This document shows, one piece after another, positions 1-5,923 of a stretch of 5,971 bases of DNA. The notes beneath the pieces were generated by a model. It ran no database searches, was not told where the DNA came from, and was given only the letters and a program-made list of their open reading frames with translations. Source of the stretch: Treponema sp. (lineage in GTDB: Bacteria > Spirochaetota > Spirochaetia > Treponematales > Breznakiellaceae); the NCBI GenBank assembly GCA_009785545.1, contig WQWD01000153.1:1-5971 (forward strand). Reading direction: 5' to 3'. How positions within the stretch are numbered: position 1 is the stretch's first letter; each line of letters begins with the position of its first letter. The position numbers and the translations under genes are program-made.

Positions 1-122
1 AATGGTTTCGTAATAGACTGCTTATCATAAAAAGAATAAGCGCGTGTCTGCTTATTTTTATTGGGGTTCTTATACTGACAGGTCAATTTGTTGTGCTTGG
101 CACGGCACTGCAGAGATTATAA
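1..122 (+). CDS. C-terminal end of a membrane protein, probably CcdA-type cytochrome c biogenesis protein (partial)
   Basis: An open frame enters from the left edge (first full codon at base 3) and ends at the TAA at 120-122, giving 39 residues. They begin WFRNRLLIIKRISACLLIFI and continue into GVLILTGQFVVLG, so there is a basic loop followed by one hydrophobic helix at about residues 14-33 and a short tail. A last helix of the form 'GVLILTGQ' is typical of CcdA/DsbD-like thiol-disulfide transporters, which carry electrons from cytoplasmic thioredoxin across the inner membrane. The next gene encodes a TlpA/ResA-like thioredoxin, the usual partner of CcdA, and this is the main reason for the call. 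The stop codon overlaps an AAAGGAG at 121-127, which was probably the original ribosome binding site of the thioredoxin gene. The fragment is too short to exclude another polytopic membrane protein. Confidence 0.55.
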   Translation, partial: WFRNRLLIIKRISACLLIFIGVLILTGQFVVLGTALQRL

Positions 123-128
123 AGGAGT

Positions 129-232
129 ATATAGTCAATTAACTTTATTAATTGACTATTTCCGATTGTAATTACTTATTGTACAAGAAATTATTCAATT
201 CCTTGTACAATAAGCAAAATTAAAGGAGTATA
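129..232 (+). repeat. 104-bp two-hairpin intergenic repeat, copy 1 (MITE-like)
   Basis: This copy matches 5795-5898 at 99 of 104 positions; the differences are at 143, 172, 188, 215 and 228. Hairpin A pairs 131-142 with 148-159 (12 bp, loop CTTTA). Hairpin B pairs 175-192 with 197-214 (18 positions, loop ATTC), with one A-C mismatch (188/201) that is G-C in the other copy. The ends are TATAGTC (130-136) and GAGTATA (226-232), an inverted repeat with one mismatch. The element starts 6 bases after the upstream stop codon and its right end contains the AAAGGAG used by the next gene. No T-tract follows either hairpin, so it does not look like a standard terminator. It is inferred to be a small non-coding mobile element or a dispersed RNA-structure repeat. 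Confidence 0.85.
222..228 (+). promoter_or_regulatory. Ribosome binding site of the TlpA-like gene, carried by the repeat
   Basis: AAAGGAG lies 8 bases before the ATG at 237 and fixes that start. It is inside the right end of repeat copy 1. The 14-mer TAAAGGAGTATATA occurs twice, at 120-133 and 221-234, on either side of the body of the element. The upstream copy is therefore probably the ancestral site, now separated from its gene. Confidence 0.75.
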
Positions 233-236
233 TATT

Positions 237-839
237 ATGGCAAAATTGGAAAAAAAACAGAAAACAATCATTTTTAGTTTGGGAATTTTAGTCTTTCTTT
301 TGCTTGCGGCGGGTTTTATCTTTCTTCTGCCGCAGGCCGAATCTGATGATAGACAAGCGCCTGAAACTGTCGCAAGTCTTCTAAGAGGCATAGGGATTCA
401 GGTTTCTAATCAACCTGTGCAGCCGTTAGATTTTACTTTACAGCTCCTGGACGGAGACAGCGTAACATTGTCATCTTTAAAAGGTAATGTTGTCCTTCTG
501 AATTTTTGGGCGACGTGGTGCCCTTCGTGCCGCCAGGAAAAGCCTTCCTTAAACGCTTTTTATCAACATTTTCAAAACCAAGGGTTGGAAGTGTTCAGTA
601 TTAATTTGAGAGAAAACCCTGACGATGTAAGGCAGTTTGTCCAAAGTAACGGATATACTCTTCCGGTACTTCTTGATCTTGATGGCAGCGTAGGAAGCAC
701 TTATGGTGTTAGATCAATTCCAACTACATTTATTATCGATCAGAGTGGTATGATTATTGGCAGGCTTGTTGGCAGTATCAATTGGGATAGTCCGCAGGTT
801 TTTGAGGTATTTGAGGCGCTTTTAAACAATACGCTTTAA
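237..839 (+). CDS. Membrane-anchored TlpA/ResA-like thiol-disulfide oxidoreductase
   Basis: The protein has 200 residues. A short basic N-terminus (KLEKKQK) is followed by one hydrophobic helix at about residues 11-31, which suggests an uncleaved anchor with the rest of the protein outside the cytoplasm. A thioredoxin-like domain of the AhpC/TSA-Redoxin type covers about residues 60-198. It includes the active site NFWATWCPSCRQEKP (Cys95, Cys98) and the conserved cis-proline in RSIPTTFIID (Pro162), followed by a TlpA-like G-x-I-x-G strand. Proteins of this type reduce disulfides, for example in apocytochrome c or other exported proteins, using electrons from CcdA. The gene before it appears to encode CcdA. 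The next gene starts 14 bases after the stop, so co-transcription is likely. The start is supported by AAAGGAG 8 bases upstream. The oxidoreductase class is clear, but the physiological substrate is not. Confidence 0.9.
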   Translation: MAKLEKKQKTIIFSLGILVFLLLAAGFIFLLPQAESDDRQAPETVASLLRGIGIQVSNQPVQPLDFTLQLLDGDSVTLSSLKGNVVLLNFWATWCPSCRQEKPSLNAFYQHFQNQGLEVFSINLRENPDDVRQFVQSNGYTLPVLLDLDGSVGSTYGVRSIPTTFIIDQSGMIIGRLVGSINWDSPQVFEVFEALLNNTL

Positions 840-853
840 TTCAAGGTAAAACT

Positions 854-2410
854 ATGAACAAGTCTGATTGCTTAAAATTGCTTGTATGTTTGGTGATTTT
901 TTGCGCCGCATTGACAGGATGCGCCTCGTTTTTTTTTACTTCGATTAATATAAGCACTCAAGGTAATTTGTCATCGGTAATCCCCGGCGGTACGCTTGGC
1001 TTTCGGGCTACAGGCAGAGATATTATATGGTCAGTCAGCGCTCGACCTGACGGTATGGGAACGCTTTCGTCAGGGACTTTCATAACGGCAGACGGGACAC
1101 TTATTGTCGGACAAGATGAGTTTAATCAATCTATTTTTGTTTTTGCCAGATCAGCTTATGATGATCGGTTTAATTCAAAGCAAATCAGAATCGTAACTGT
1201 TACCAGTGTAAATATCACTCCTATAACTTCATCTATAACAGCCGGCAGAACGCAGCAATTCAGAGCTTCGGTTTCCGGGATCAATCATCCTGATAATGCG
1301 GTAACATGGAGAGTCAGCTCAAACGCTTTCGGAACCGGCGCTGTTACAGCGGGAACAACCATAAACGCCAATGGGCAGCTCAGAGTGTCTCAGCATGAAA
1401 CTTTAACGCAACTCTTTGTAATTGCTTCTTCTGTAGTTGATCCGTCAAGAGTGGATTTTGTCGCTGTTTCAGTGCTTATTCCAACGGTTACTTTGGTGAC
1501 GATTAATCCATCAAGCCAGTCAATAGTGGCAGGAAGGCATTTCCAGTTTACTGCAACGGTTATCGGAGCAAATGATCCGCCTACTGCGGTAACATGGAGA
1601 GTAAGTTCAAACATAACGGGGACAGGCGCTGTAACTCCCGGAACATCGATAAATAACATGGGCACGCTTTCAATAGCTCCTAACGAAAGTTTAAGAACTC
1701 TTTATGTTATCGCAACTTCCGTATTTGATCCGACACGATTAGCTCATGCTTTTGTAACTGTAGTTGTTCCAGTTGTAACTTCCATAACTGTCAGCCCTTT
1801 CAACCAGACAATAATAACTGGACGTTCAATGCAATTTACAGCATCGACTTCGGGTTTTAATAATCCGCCAACTTCGGTAAATTGGAGTGTAAGTTCTAAT
1901 GCGATTGGCACTGGAGCTGTTACTCCGGGAACGAGTATAAACGCCAATGGGGTGTTAATAGTAGCGCCTAACGAAACAGCAAGAACCCTATTTGTTTTTG
2001 CCTCGTCAAGATTTGATCCTTCAATACGTGGAAGTGCCGCCGTTTCAGTCACTCAGGCTCCTACGACTTTACCACCGCCGCCGCCGCCGCCTCCACCTCC
2101 ACCACCGCCAACTGTTACGGGGATTACAATTAACCCTTCAAGTTTTTCTACAAGAACAAACACAACGGTTAGTTTCAACGCTGTGGTTATCGGAACCAAC
2201 AATCCAAACACTGCGGTAATATGGAGTGTAAGTCCGGGAGCGCCAAGAACTACAATCAGCTCAAATGGGGTGCTTACAGTAGCGCCGAATGAGTGGAATC
2301 CACAGCTTATTGTTACTGCGACATCTGCGGCAAACCCTGCTATATCTGTGGCGGCAGTTGTAACGGTTATTAACGCTAATCCAAATCAGGGGCCTAATCG
2401 GGGAAGGTAA
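854..2410 (+). CDS. Ig-like (Big-type) repeat lipoprotein with a polyproline linker
   Basis: The protein has 518 residues. A signal peptide ends in the lipobox LTGC, so Cys23 would be lipidated and the protein placed on the envelope. About five beta-rich units follow: a divergent one at 30-113, three similar ones at about 114-207, 212-304 and 308-400, and one at 421-506. The units share the pattern 'I-x-P-x-x-x-x-x-x-x-G-x-x-x-Q-F', then 'NPPTxVxW-x-VSSN', 'GTGAVTPGTSIN' and 'APNE...FVxAxSxxDPS', which resembles bacterial Ig-like (BIG_2-like) domains. Thirteen consecutive prolines (407-419) separate the fourth and fifth units. There is no catalytic motif, so a structural, adhesive or surface role is inferred. 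AAGG at 843-846 supports the ATG at 854, 14 bases after the TlpA-like gene. A T9 run directly after the lipobox codons is a possible slippage site. Confidence 0.85.
   Translation: MNKSDCLKLLVCLVIFCAALTGCASFFFTSINISTQGNLSSVIPGGTLGFRATGRDIIWSVSARPDGMGTLSSGTFITADGTLIVGQDEFNQSIFVFARSAYDDRFNSKQIRIVTVTSVNITPITSSITAGRTQQFRASVSGINHPDNAVTWRVSSNAFGTGAVTAGTTINANGQLRVSQHETLTQLFVIASSVVDPSRVDFVAVSVLIPTVTLVTINPSSQSIVAGRHFQFTATVIGANDPPTAVTWRVSSNITGTGAVTPGTSINNMGTLSIAPNESLRTLYVIATSVFDPTRLAHAFVTVVVPVVTSITVSPFNQTIITGRSMQFTASTSGFNNPPTSVNWSVSSNAIGTGAVTPGTSINANGVLIVAPNETARTLFVFASSRFDPSIRGSAAVSVTQAPTTLPPPPPPPPPPPPPTVTGITINPSSFSTRTNTTVSFNAVVIGTNNPNTAVIWSVSPGAPRTTISSNGVLTVAPNEWNPQLIVTATSAANPAISVAAVVTVINANPNQGPNRGR
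1193..2371 (+). repeat. Tandem Ig-like domain repeats within the lipoprotein gene
   Basis: Four related units of about 93-96 codons lie at about 1193-1474, 1487-1768, 1775-2053 and 2114-2371. The last is separated by a proline-rich linker and is shorter, lacking the GTGAVTPGTS segment. Similarity is visible in the DNA as well: GCGGTAACATGGAGAGT occurs exactly at 1298-1314 and 1586-1602, 288 bases (96 codons) apart. The pattern is consistent with internal duplication followed by divergence. Confidence 0.8.
2072..2110 (+). repeat. Polyproline (13 Pro) codon tract
   Basis: Thirteen consecutive proline codons (CCA, CCG and CCT mixed, with five CCG in a row at 2075-2089) form a linker between Ig-like units four and five. 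It would give a stiff polyproline II spacer. Runs like this normally stall ribosomes unless elongation factor P relieves them. The CCG part is a short trinucleotide repeat that could vary in length without shifting the frame. Confidence 0.85.
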
Positions 2411-2453
2411 ATTGGACTTGTTCGGCAACTGCGAATCTTTGGTTTAGAAAAAT

Positions 2454-3416
2454 TTATTTACACAACTCAATCACAAACTGCTTCACCAGATCAAAATATT
2501 GAGGTGTAAGGTTTGACGGAATATCTTTTGCGTTGTTAAGGTTTCGCCATGTTTCGGGGAGGTTTCTGTATTCAATCGGCCGTTTTATCTTGCCGGAAAT
2601 GAGTGAATCTGTGAAATCAGGGCGGCTTCGGAGAAGTGCCTCATAAAGAGCCGCTTCTTTGACAGGAAGTGTTGTAATGGTAAGAGCCGCCATGCCGGCA
2701 CGTAAAAATCCGGCATCGTCAGAAAAAGGAGTGGGGGCAAGCAAAACTTTTTCCAGACGCAGACTTAAAGCGGAAGCAAGGGCATGATCTCGAAGATTAA
2801 TGATTGCGTTTCGTACTTTTTTTATATTGGGTAATTCACTGCTTTTTAATATATGATCTGTTGTTGTGGAAAAAACAAAAACATTTCCGCAGCCACACGC
2901 GTCAAAGTTAAACACTTTTGCTTTTCCCAGCCCCCATAGTTTTAATTTTTCCGCCAAGGAGAAAGAGCCTTGAGCTTCCAGACTTTCTCCGGCTTCCAGT
3001 TCTTCTTTGTCTGTAAAAACGATCATCCAGTTGTCAATATTATGTTGAACAAAATACAAAGCCGAGCTTAACAAATGAAAAACAGCGATACTATTATCGT
3101 TTGCGCCCTGACTGCCTTCGACACGATCATAATGAGCGGAAAACAAATAAGGACTTAAATTTTTAAAAGGAAAAACACCCGAACGGATAGGTTTTTGCCC
3201 CGAAGGAAAAACAAAAATATGGCGGTTTCCCGCCACAGGGATAACCGCAGAATTTAAGTTAAGCGAATTTATACATTCCAAAAGTATATTGTAGCGGTCA
3301 GCGTTTGGAGCGATAAAGTCAAAAAAACGATCATACGGAATATTTTTTGCCCAATCGTTGCCGGAAAGCGCAGACTTAAAATTAGTAAGTTTTTTTTGTT
3401 TGCTGTTTGACTTCAT
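2454..3416 (-). CDS. M28-like zinc peptidase domain protein, possibly degenerate
   Basis: The protein has 320 residues and no signal peptide or membrane helix, so it is probably cytoplasmic. The M28 (aminopeptidase-type) order of motifs is visible: SAHYDRVEGSQGANDNS (His95 first metal ligand, Asp107 bridging Asp), FTDKEE (Glu138 catalytic base, Glu139 ligand), FNFDACGCG (Asp172 ligand) and PFSDDAGFLRAGMAAL (residues 230-245, where many members have SDH). The last ligand in active members is a His in a late 'H-T-x-x-D' motif; the likely equivalent here is TWRNLNNAKD (289-298), with Asn294 at that place. Activity may therefore be altered or lost. The gene starts 2 bases after the stop of the ParB-like gene, which suggests translational coupling, and it is the last gene of the minus-strand operon. 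The fold call is good, but the substrate is unknown. Confidence 0.8.
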   Translation of the reverse strand: MKSNSKQKKLTNFKSALSGNDWAKNIPYDRFFDFIAPNADRYNILLECINSLNLNSAVIPVAGNRHIFVFPSGQKPIRSGVFPFKNLSPYLFSAHYDRVEGSQGANDNSIAVFHLLSSALYFVQHNIDNWMIVFTDKEELEAGESLEAQGSFSLAEKLKLWGLGKAKVFNFDACGCGNVFVFSTTTDHILKSSELPNIKKVRNAIINLRDHALASALSLRLEKVLLAPTPFSDDAGFLRAGMAALTITTLPVKEAALYEALLRSRPDFTDSLISGKIKRPIEYRNLPETWRNLNNAKDIPSNLTPQYFDLVKQFVIELCK

Positions 3417-3418
3417 TC

Positions 3419-4333
3419 CTATTTCCGAAATGTCTTGTTAATCAATAATGCAAGAAGCCTGAAAAACTTTCCCTTGTCTTGACCGTATTTTTTTGTAAAA
3501 TTTAATGCGGCTTTGGGAAGAGAATACTTGCCGTATTTATGTTTTAAAAAATCCCAGTGTTTGATAATCCAAACATAAAGATCGGCTTCTGTTCTTCCGG
3601 GAAAATTAGCTAAAAGCCAATATTCATTAATAATTGATATTACCGGATTATATACATTATTGTACCATGATACAATAGCGTCATTAAAAGGGATTTCTTC
3701 TTCTATATCTTCGTTAAGATAATATTTGTGAACCAGGATATGATTGTAAATAACATCATAACGCCCGGGCGAACTAAAATGAAGATCCCAATAATCTGTT
3801 AGGTCTCCAAAGTAGGTTTCGGTGTAAAAGATTTTTTTTTCGTAGTCGATTAATGCGTCACGAAGATCTTCAGTCGTCATCATGGGATCTAAACGTATTT
3901 CTGTTGACAGGCTGATAACTTCGGCATCGATAAATTCTACCTTTTGCATTCTTGCCACTGATACACGGTGGTTTCCGTCACGGACAAAATAAATTCCTCC
4001 GATTTCGTATAACCGTATCGGCGGCAGTATTATATCTTTGATATGAGCTTCGTCAACTCTTTCCCAGCGGTAGCGTAAATGTTCCTTTCGCGGAAGAAAA
4101 AATTTGTTAAAATCGTGGTATCTTCCTTCGCTGCCGGCAATTTGTTTTATCGGCACAATTTTATTTCCCATATAAACTTCGTTTTTGGGTTTAAGAATAT
4201 CTTTTACATCATGAAATGAAAGAAGGTTATCACGGTCGGCGTTTAAGAAATTTTGAATTTGAGAAAGCAGAGCTTTTCCTTTTGCCTTGGTAAAATCAGT
4301 TGACGCCAAATGTCTAACATAACCGCTGTGCAT
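3419..4333 (-). CDS. ParB/sulfiredoxin-fold protein with DGNHR motif, function unknown
   Basis: The protein has 304 residues with no signal peptide. A ParB/Srx-like core lies at about residues 56-140: a leading strand (NKIVPIKQIAGS), a proline motif (ILPPIRLYEIGGIYFV) and the phosphate-binding-type loop VRDGNHRVSVAR (117-128), the family hallmark. In this superfamily such a loop binds CTP or ATP, or forms a nuclease or regulatory site. The C-terminal half is mostly helical and carries a distinctive FPGRTEADLYVWI segment (244-256), unlike the helix-turn-helix of chromosome-partitioning ParB, so a role in DNA segregation is not supported. GGAG at 4341-4344 (CTCC on the plus strand) lies 7 bases before the ATG. 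The gene follows the phosphoesterase gene by 14 bases and precedes the M28 gene by 2, as the middle gene of the operon. An A9 run on the coding strand lies at 3832-3840. Confidence 0.7.
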   Translation of the reverse strand: MHSGYVRHLASTDFTKAKGKALLSQIQNFLNADRDNLLSFHDVKDILKPKNEVYMGNKIVPIKQIAGSEGRYHDFNKFFLPRKEHLRYRWERVDEAHIKDIILPPIRLYEIGGIYFVRDGNHRVSVARMQKVEFIDAEVISLSTEIRLDPMMTTEDLRDALIDYEKKIFYTETYFGDLTDYWDLHFSSPGRYDVIYNHILVHKYYLNEDIEEEIPFNDAIVSWYNNVYNPVISIINEYWLLANFPGRTEADLYVWIIKHWDFLKHKYGKYSLPKAALNFTKKYGQDKGKFFRLLALLINKTFRK

Positions 4334-4347
4334 TTTTTATCTCCAAT

Positions 4348-4998
4348 TCAGTTCATATCGATTATACAATGGTTATACGCATTAACTACAGTTGTATTTT
4401 CCCATTTTGTTAAGCGTACATCGGATAAATCGTACAGATGAATATGTCCATGGACAAGAAATTTCGGTTTAAACTTTTTCATAAACCATAAAAATGATTT
4501 AAACCCACGGTGGCATTTGTCGTTTTTATCATGAATTCCTTTTGGCGGCGCATGAGTTAAAAGGATGTCAAGATAACGTCCGTGAAAAATACGGTTCCAT
4601 AAAAGATTTGGAATTAACTTGGTAATTTCGATGAACATTTGAAAATCGGTAAATTGATTTTTTCCATCGTTATAACGCATGGAGCCTCCAAGCCCCGCTA
4701 TTATGTATTTTCCTTCGTTTTTTATTCTGGTTCCAAGATGAACAGCGCCGCATCCCAAATATACATCTTCTTGTTCGTGTACAGGATAATAGTTATTTTT
4801 ATAATGTTTCATCTTTTCTGTATGATGATTTCCAAAAACAAAAAATAACGGTTTATTCAGACTGGAGACGATAAAATCCAGATAATCAAGAGGTAAATCT
4901 CCTGAAGAAAGGATAAAATCTACATCGGCAAAACGATCTTTTATATTGGGTGAGTAAATTCGAGGGTCGATTTTGTCGGATATACAAAGTATTTTCAA
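4348..4998 (-). CDS. Calcineurin-like metallophosphoesterase, TTG start
   Basis: The chosen start gives 216 residues beginning MKILCISDKIDP. Metallophosphoesterase motifs occur in order: SDKID (Asp8, Asp11, in place of the common D-x-H), SSGDLP (Asp34), FGNHH (Asn57, His58), LTHAPP (His149) and VHGHIH (His183, His185, His187). These would hold two metal ions and cleave phosphomonoesters or phosphodiesters; the substrate cannot be read from the sequence. The frame stays open to 5016 (another TTG, adding MALEIT), but TTG at 4998 is preferred because the protein then starts at the first beta-strand and GGAA lies 6 bases upstream, whereas nothing SD-like precedes 5016. No ATG or GTG is available near the N-terminus. 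It is the first gene of the minus-strand operon, with no signal peptide, so it is probably cytoplasmic. Confidence 0.85.
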   Translation of the reverse strand: MKILCISDKIDPRIYSPNIKDRFADVDFILSSGDLPLDYLDFIVSSLNKPLFFVFGNHHTEKMKHYKNNYYPVHEQEDVYLGCGAVHLGTRIKNEGKYIIAGLGGSMRYNDGKNQFTDFQMFIEITKLIPNLLWNRIFHGRYLDILLTHAPPKGIHDKNDKCHRGFKSFLWFMKKFKPKFLVHGHIHLYDLSDVRLTKWENTTVVNAYNHCIIDMN

Positions 4999-5030
4999 GG
5001 TTATTTCCAATGCCAAAAATGTCGATATTA

Positions 5031-5097
5031 ATAGTAACTATATAGTAACTTACCTTTTTTTTTTTAGTTTGTATAGTATACTAAGTATGGGGGGAAC
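5031..5097. promoter_or_regulatory. Divergent promoter/operator region with T11 tract
   Basis: This is the spacer between the minus-strand phosphoesterase operon and the plus-strand TPR gene. A 9-bp direct repeat ATAGTAACT lies at 5031-5039 and 5042-5050, one helical turn apart. A T11 run fills 5055-5065. The perfect palindrome TAGTATACTA at 5074-5083 contains TATACT (5077-5082), and TATAGT at 5072-5077 overlaps it; either could be a -10 box for the TPR gene. TTACCT (5050-5055) is a weak -35 candidate. A G6 run at 5089-5094 ends only 3 bases before the ATG, which is close for a ribosome binding site. The promoter assignment is tentative; the repeats themselves are plain in the sequence. Confidence 0.45.
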
Positions 5098-5793
5098 ATG
5101 AAAAAACTTGGCTTTTTATGCGTTTTTTTGTTTATTGTTGTTTTTTGTTACGGGCAGTCGAATTTTTCAAGAGGGCAGGAGCTTCTTATGGAAAATAACC
5201 CGGCTCAAGCTGTAATTTTTCTTGAAAGAGCGCTTGGTGAAGATCCTGCCAACACGCTTACATCTCTTTACCTTGGAATTGTTTATGAACAATTAGGCAG
5301 AATGGACGACGCCATTGCCGTTTACAGGCGTATTTTGCCGGCAGCAGGCAACCTGTCCGCCAATGTTGCGAACAATCTTGGAAATGTTTATTTCAGAAGG
5401 GGAGATCTTTTTGAAGCGGAACGTTTTTTTTCTCAGGCAGTCGCTTTTGACGCTAATAAAGCTGCTGCGTATTTAGGCAGAGCTAATACGCAAATAATGG
5501 CAGGAAACTTACTCAATGCCATTGCGGACTATGAACAATATCTGATTTTAGCGCCGAATTCTTCTCAACGCTCAAATATAACTCAGTTGATAAATATTAT
5601 CCGCTCGGAAATTGCCGCAGAAGAAATGAGACAGATCGTTGCCGCAGAACAAGAGCGCAGGCTTGCGGAAGAAAGGCAAAGACTTTTGGATGCTGTAAGC
5701 GCATCACTCCAGTCCGCCGCAGAAGCAGGTCAGACAATTTCTGTCGGAGCGGACGGCATTGAAGGTCGCGATTGGGATATAGAACTTGAGTGA
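5098..5793 (+). CDS. Secreted TPR-repeat protein
   Basis: The protein has 231 residues. An N-terminal signal sequence (KK then a hydrophobic core, LGFLCVFLFIVVFCYG) ends near residues 19-20; Cys17 is preceded by Phe, a poor lipobox, so ordinary secretion is more likely than lipidation. Four tetratricopeptide units follow: about 20-53, 54-87 (YLGIVYEQLGRMDDAIAVYR), 89-122 (NNLGNVYFRRGDLFEAERFF) and 123-155 (GRANTQIMAGNLLNAIADYE). After these comes a charged, probably coiled-coil helix at about 168-197 (EEMRQ...EQERRLAEERQRL) and an acidic tail ending DWDIELE. TPRs are protein-binding scaffolds, so a role in an envelope complex is inferred and the partner is unknown. The ATG is fixed by a stop in the frame of the only nearby alternative (ATG at 5087). 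Repeat copy 2 starts 1 base after the stop codon. Confidence 0.85.
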   Translation: MKKLGFLCVFLFIVVFCYGQSNFSRGQELLMENNPAQAVIFLERALGEDPANTLTSLYLGIVYEQLGRMDDAIAVYRRILPAAGNLSANVANNLGNVYFRRGDLFEAERFFSQAVAFDANKAAAYLGRANTQIMAGNLLNAIADYEQYLILAPNSSQRSNITQLINIIRSEIAAEEMRQIVAAEQERRLAEERQRLLDAVSASLQSAAEAGQTISVGADGIEGRDWDIELE

Positions 5794-5794
5794 A

Positions 5795-5898
5795 ATATAG
5801 TCAATTAATTTTATTAATTGACTATTTCCGATTGTAAATACTTATTGTACAAGGAATTATTCAATTCCTTGTACAATAAGTAAAATTAAAGGACTATA
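5795..5898 (+). repeat. 104-bp two-hairpin intergenic repeat, copy 2 (MITE-like)
   Basis: This is the second copy of the element at 129-232, in the same orientation, with 99 of 104 bases identical. Hairpin A pairs 5797-5809 with 5813-5825 (13 bp, perfect). Hairpin B pairs 5841-5858 with 5863-5880 (18 bp, perfect, loop ATTC). The ends TATAGTC (5796-5802) and GACTATA (5892-5898) form a perfect 7-bp inverted repeat, which is also compatible with a TA target duplication. It begins 1 base after the TPR stop. The AAAGGA at its right end (5888-5893) is not the working ribosome binding site here, because the next gene has its own GGAGGA. Confidence 0.87.
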
Positions 5899-5923
5899 GT
5901 TAAAATAATTGATTAAAAATATT

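Noticed and set aside
152..180. Promoter inside the repeat (TTGACT as -35)
   Set aside because: No acceptable -10 hexamer lies 16-18 bases downstream; the nearest options are CTTATT or ACTTAT.
131..214. Repeat hairpins as intrinsic terminators
   Set aside because: The stems are A/T-rich and neither is followed by a T-run on either strand; both copies lie just before genes.
191..391. Minus-strand open frame of 66 codons over the start of the TlpA-like gene
   Set aside because: It overlaps repeat copy 1 and a well-supported thioredoxin gene, and its product has no recognisable domain.
1390..1665. Minus-strand open frame inside the lipoprotein gene
   Set aside because: It is the antisense of the Ig-like repeats. 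The similar open frame at 1744-2052 arises from the same repeated DNA.
1992..2219. Plus-strand open frame of 75 codons in another frame
   Set aside because: It is low-complexity (Arg/His/Leu-rich) because it reads the proline codon tract out of frame.
2411..2453. Possible bidirectional terminator between convergent genes
   Set aside because: Only a very short GTT/AAC pairing is visible around 2420-2431, with no T-tract after it, so no terminator is called.
3419..4333. Chromosome-partitioning ParB
   Set aside because: There is no ParA gene, no parS-like site and no HTH domain; only the N-terminal fold motif is shared.
4639..4848. Plus-strand open frame of 69 codons
   Set aside because: It lies wholly antisense to the metallophosphoesterase, whose motifs are clear.
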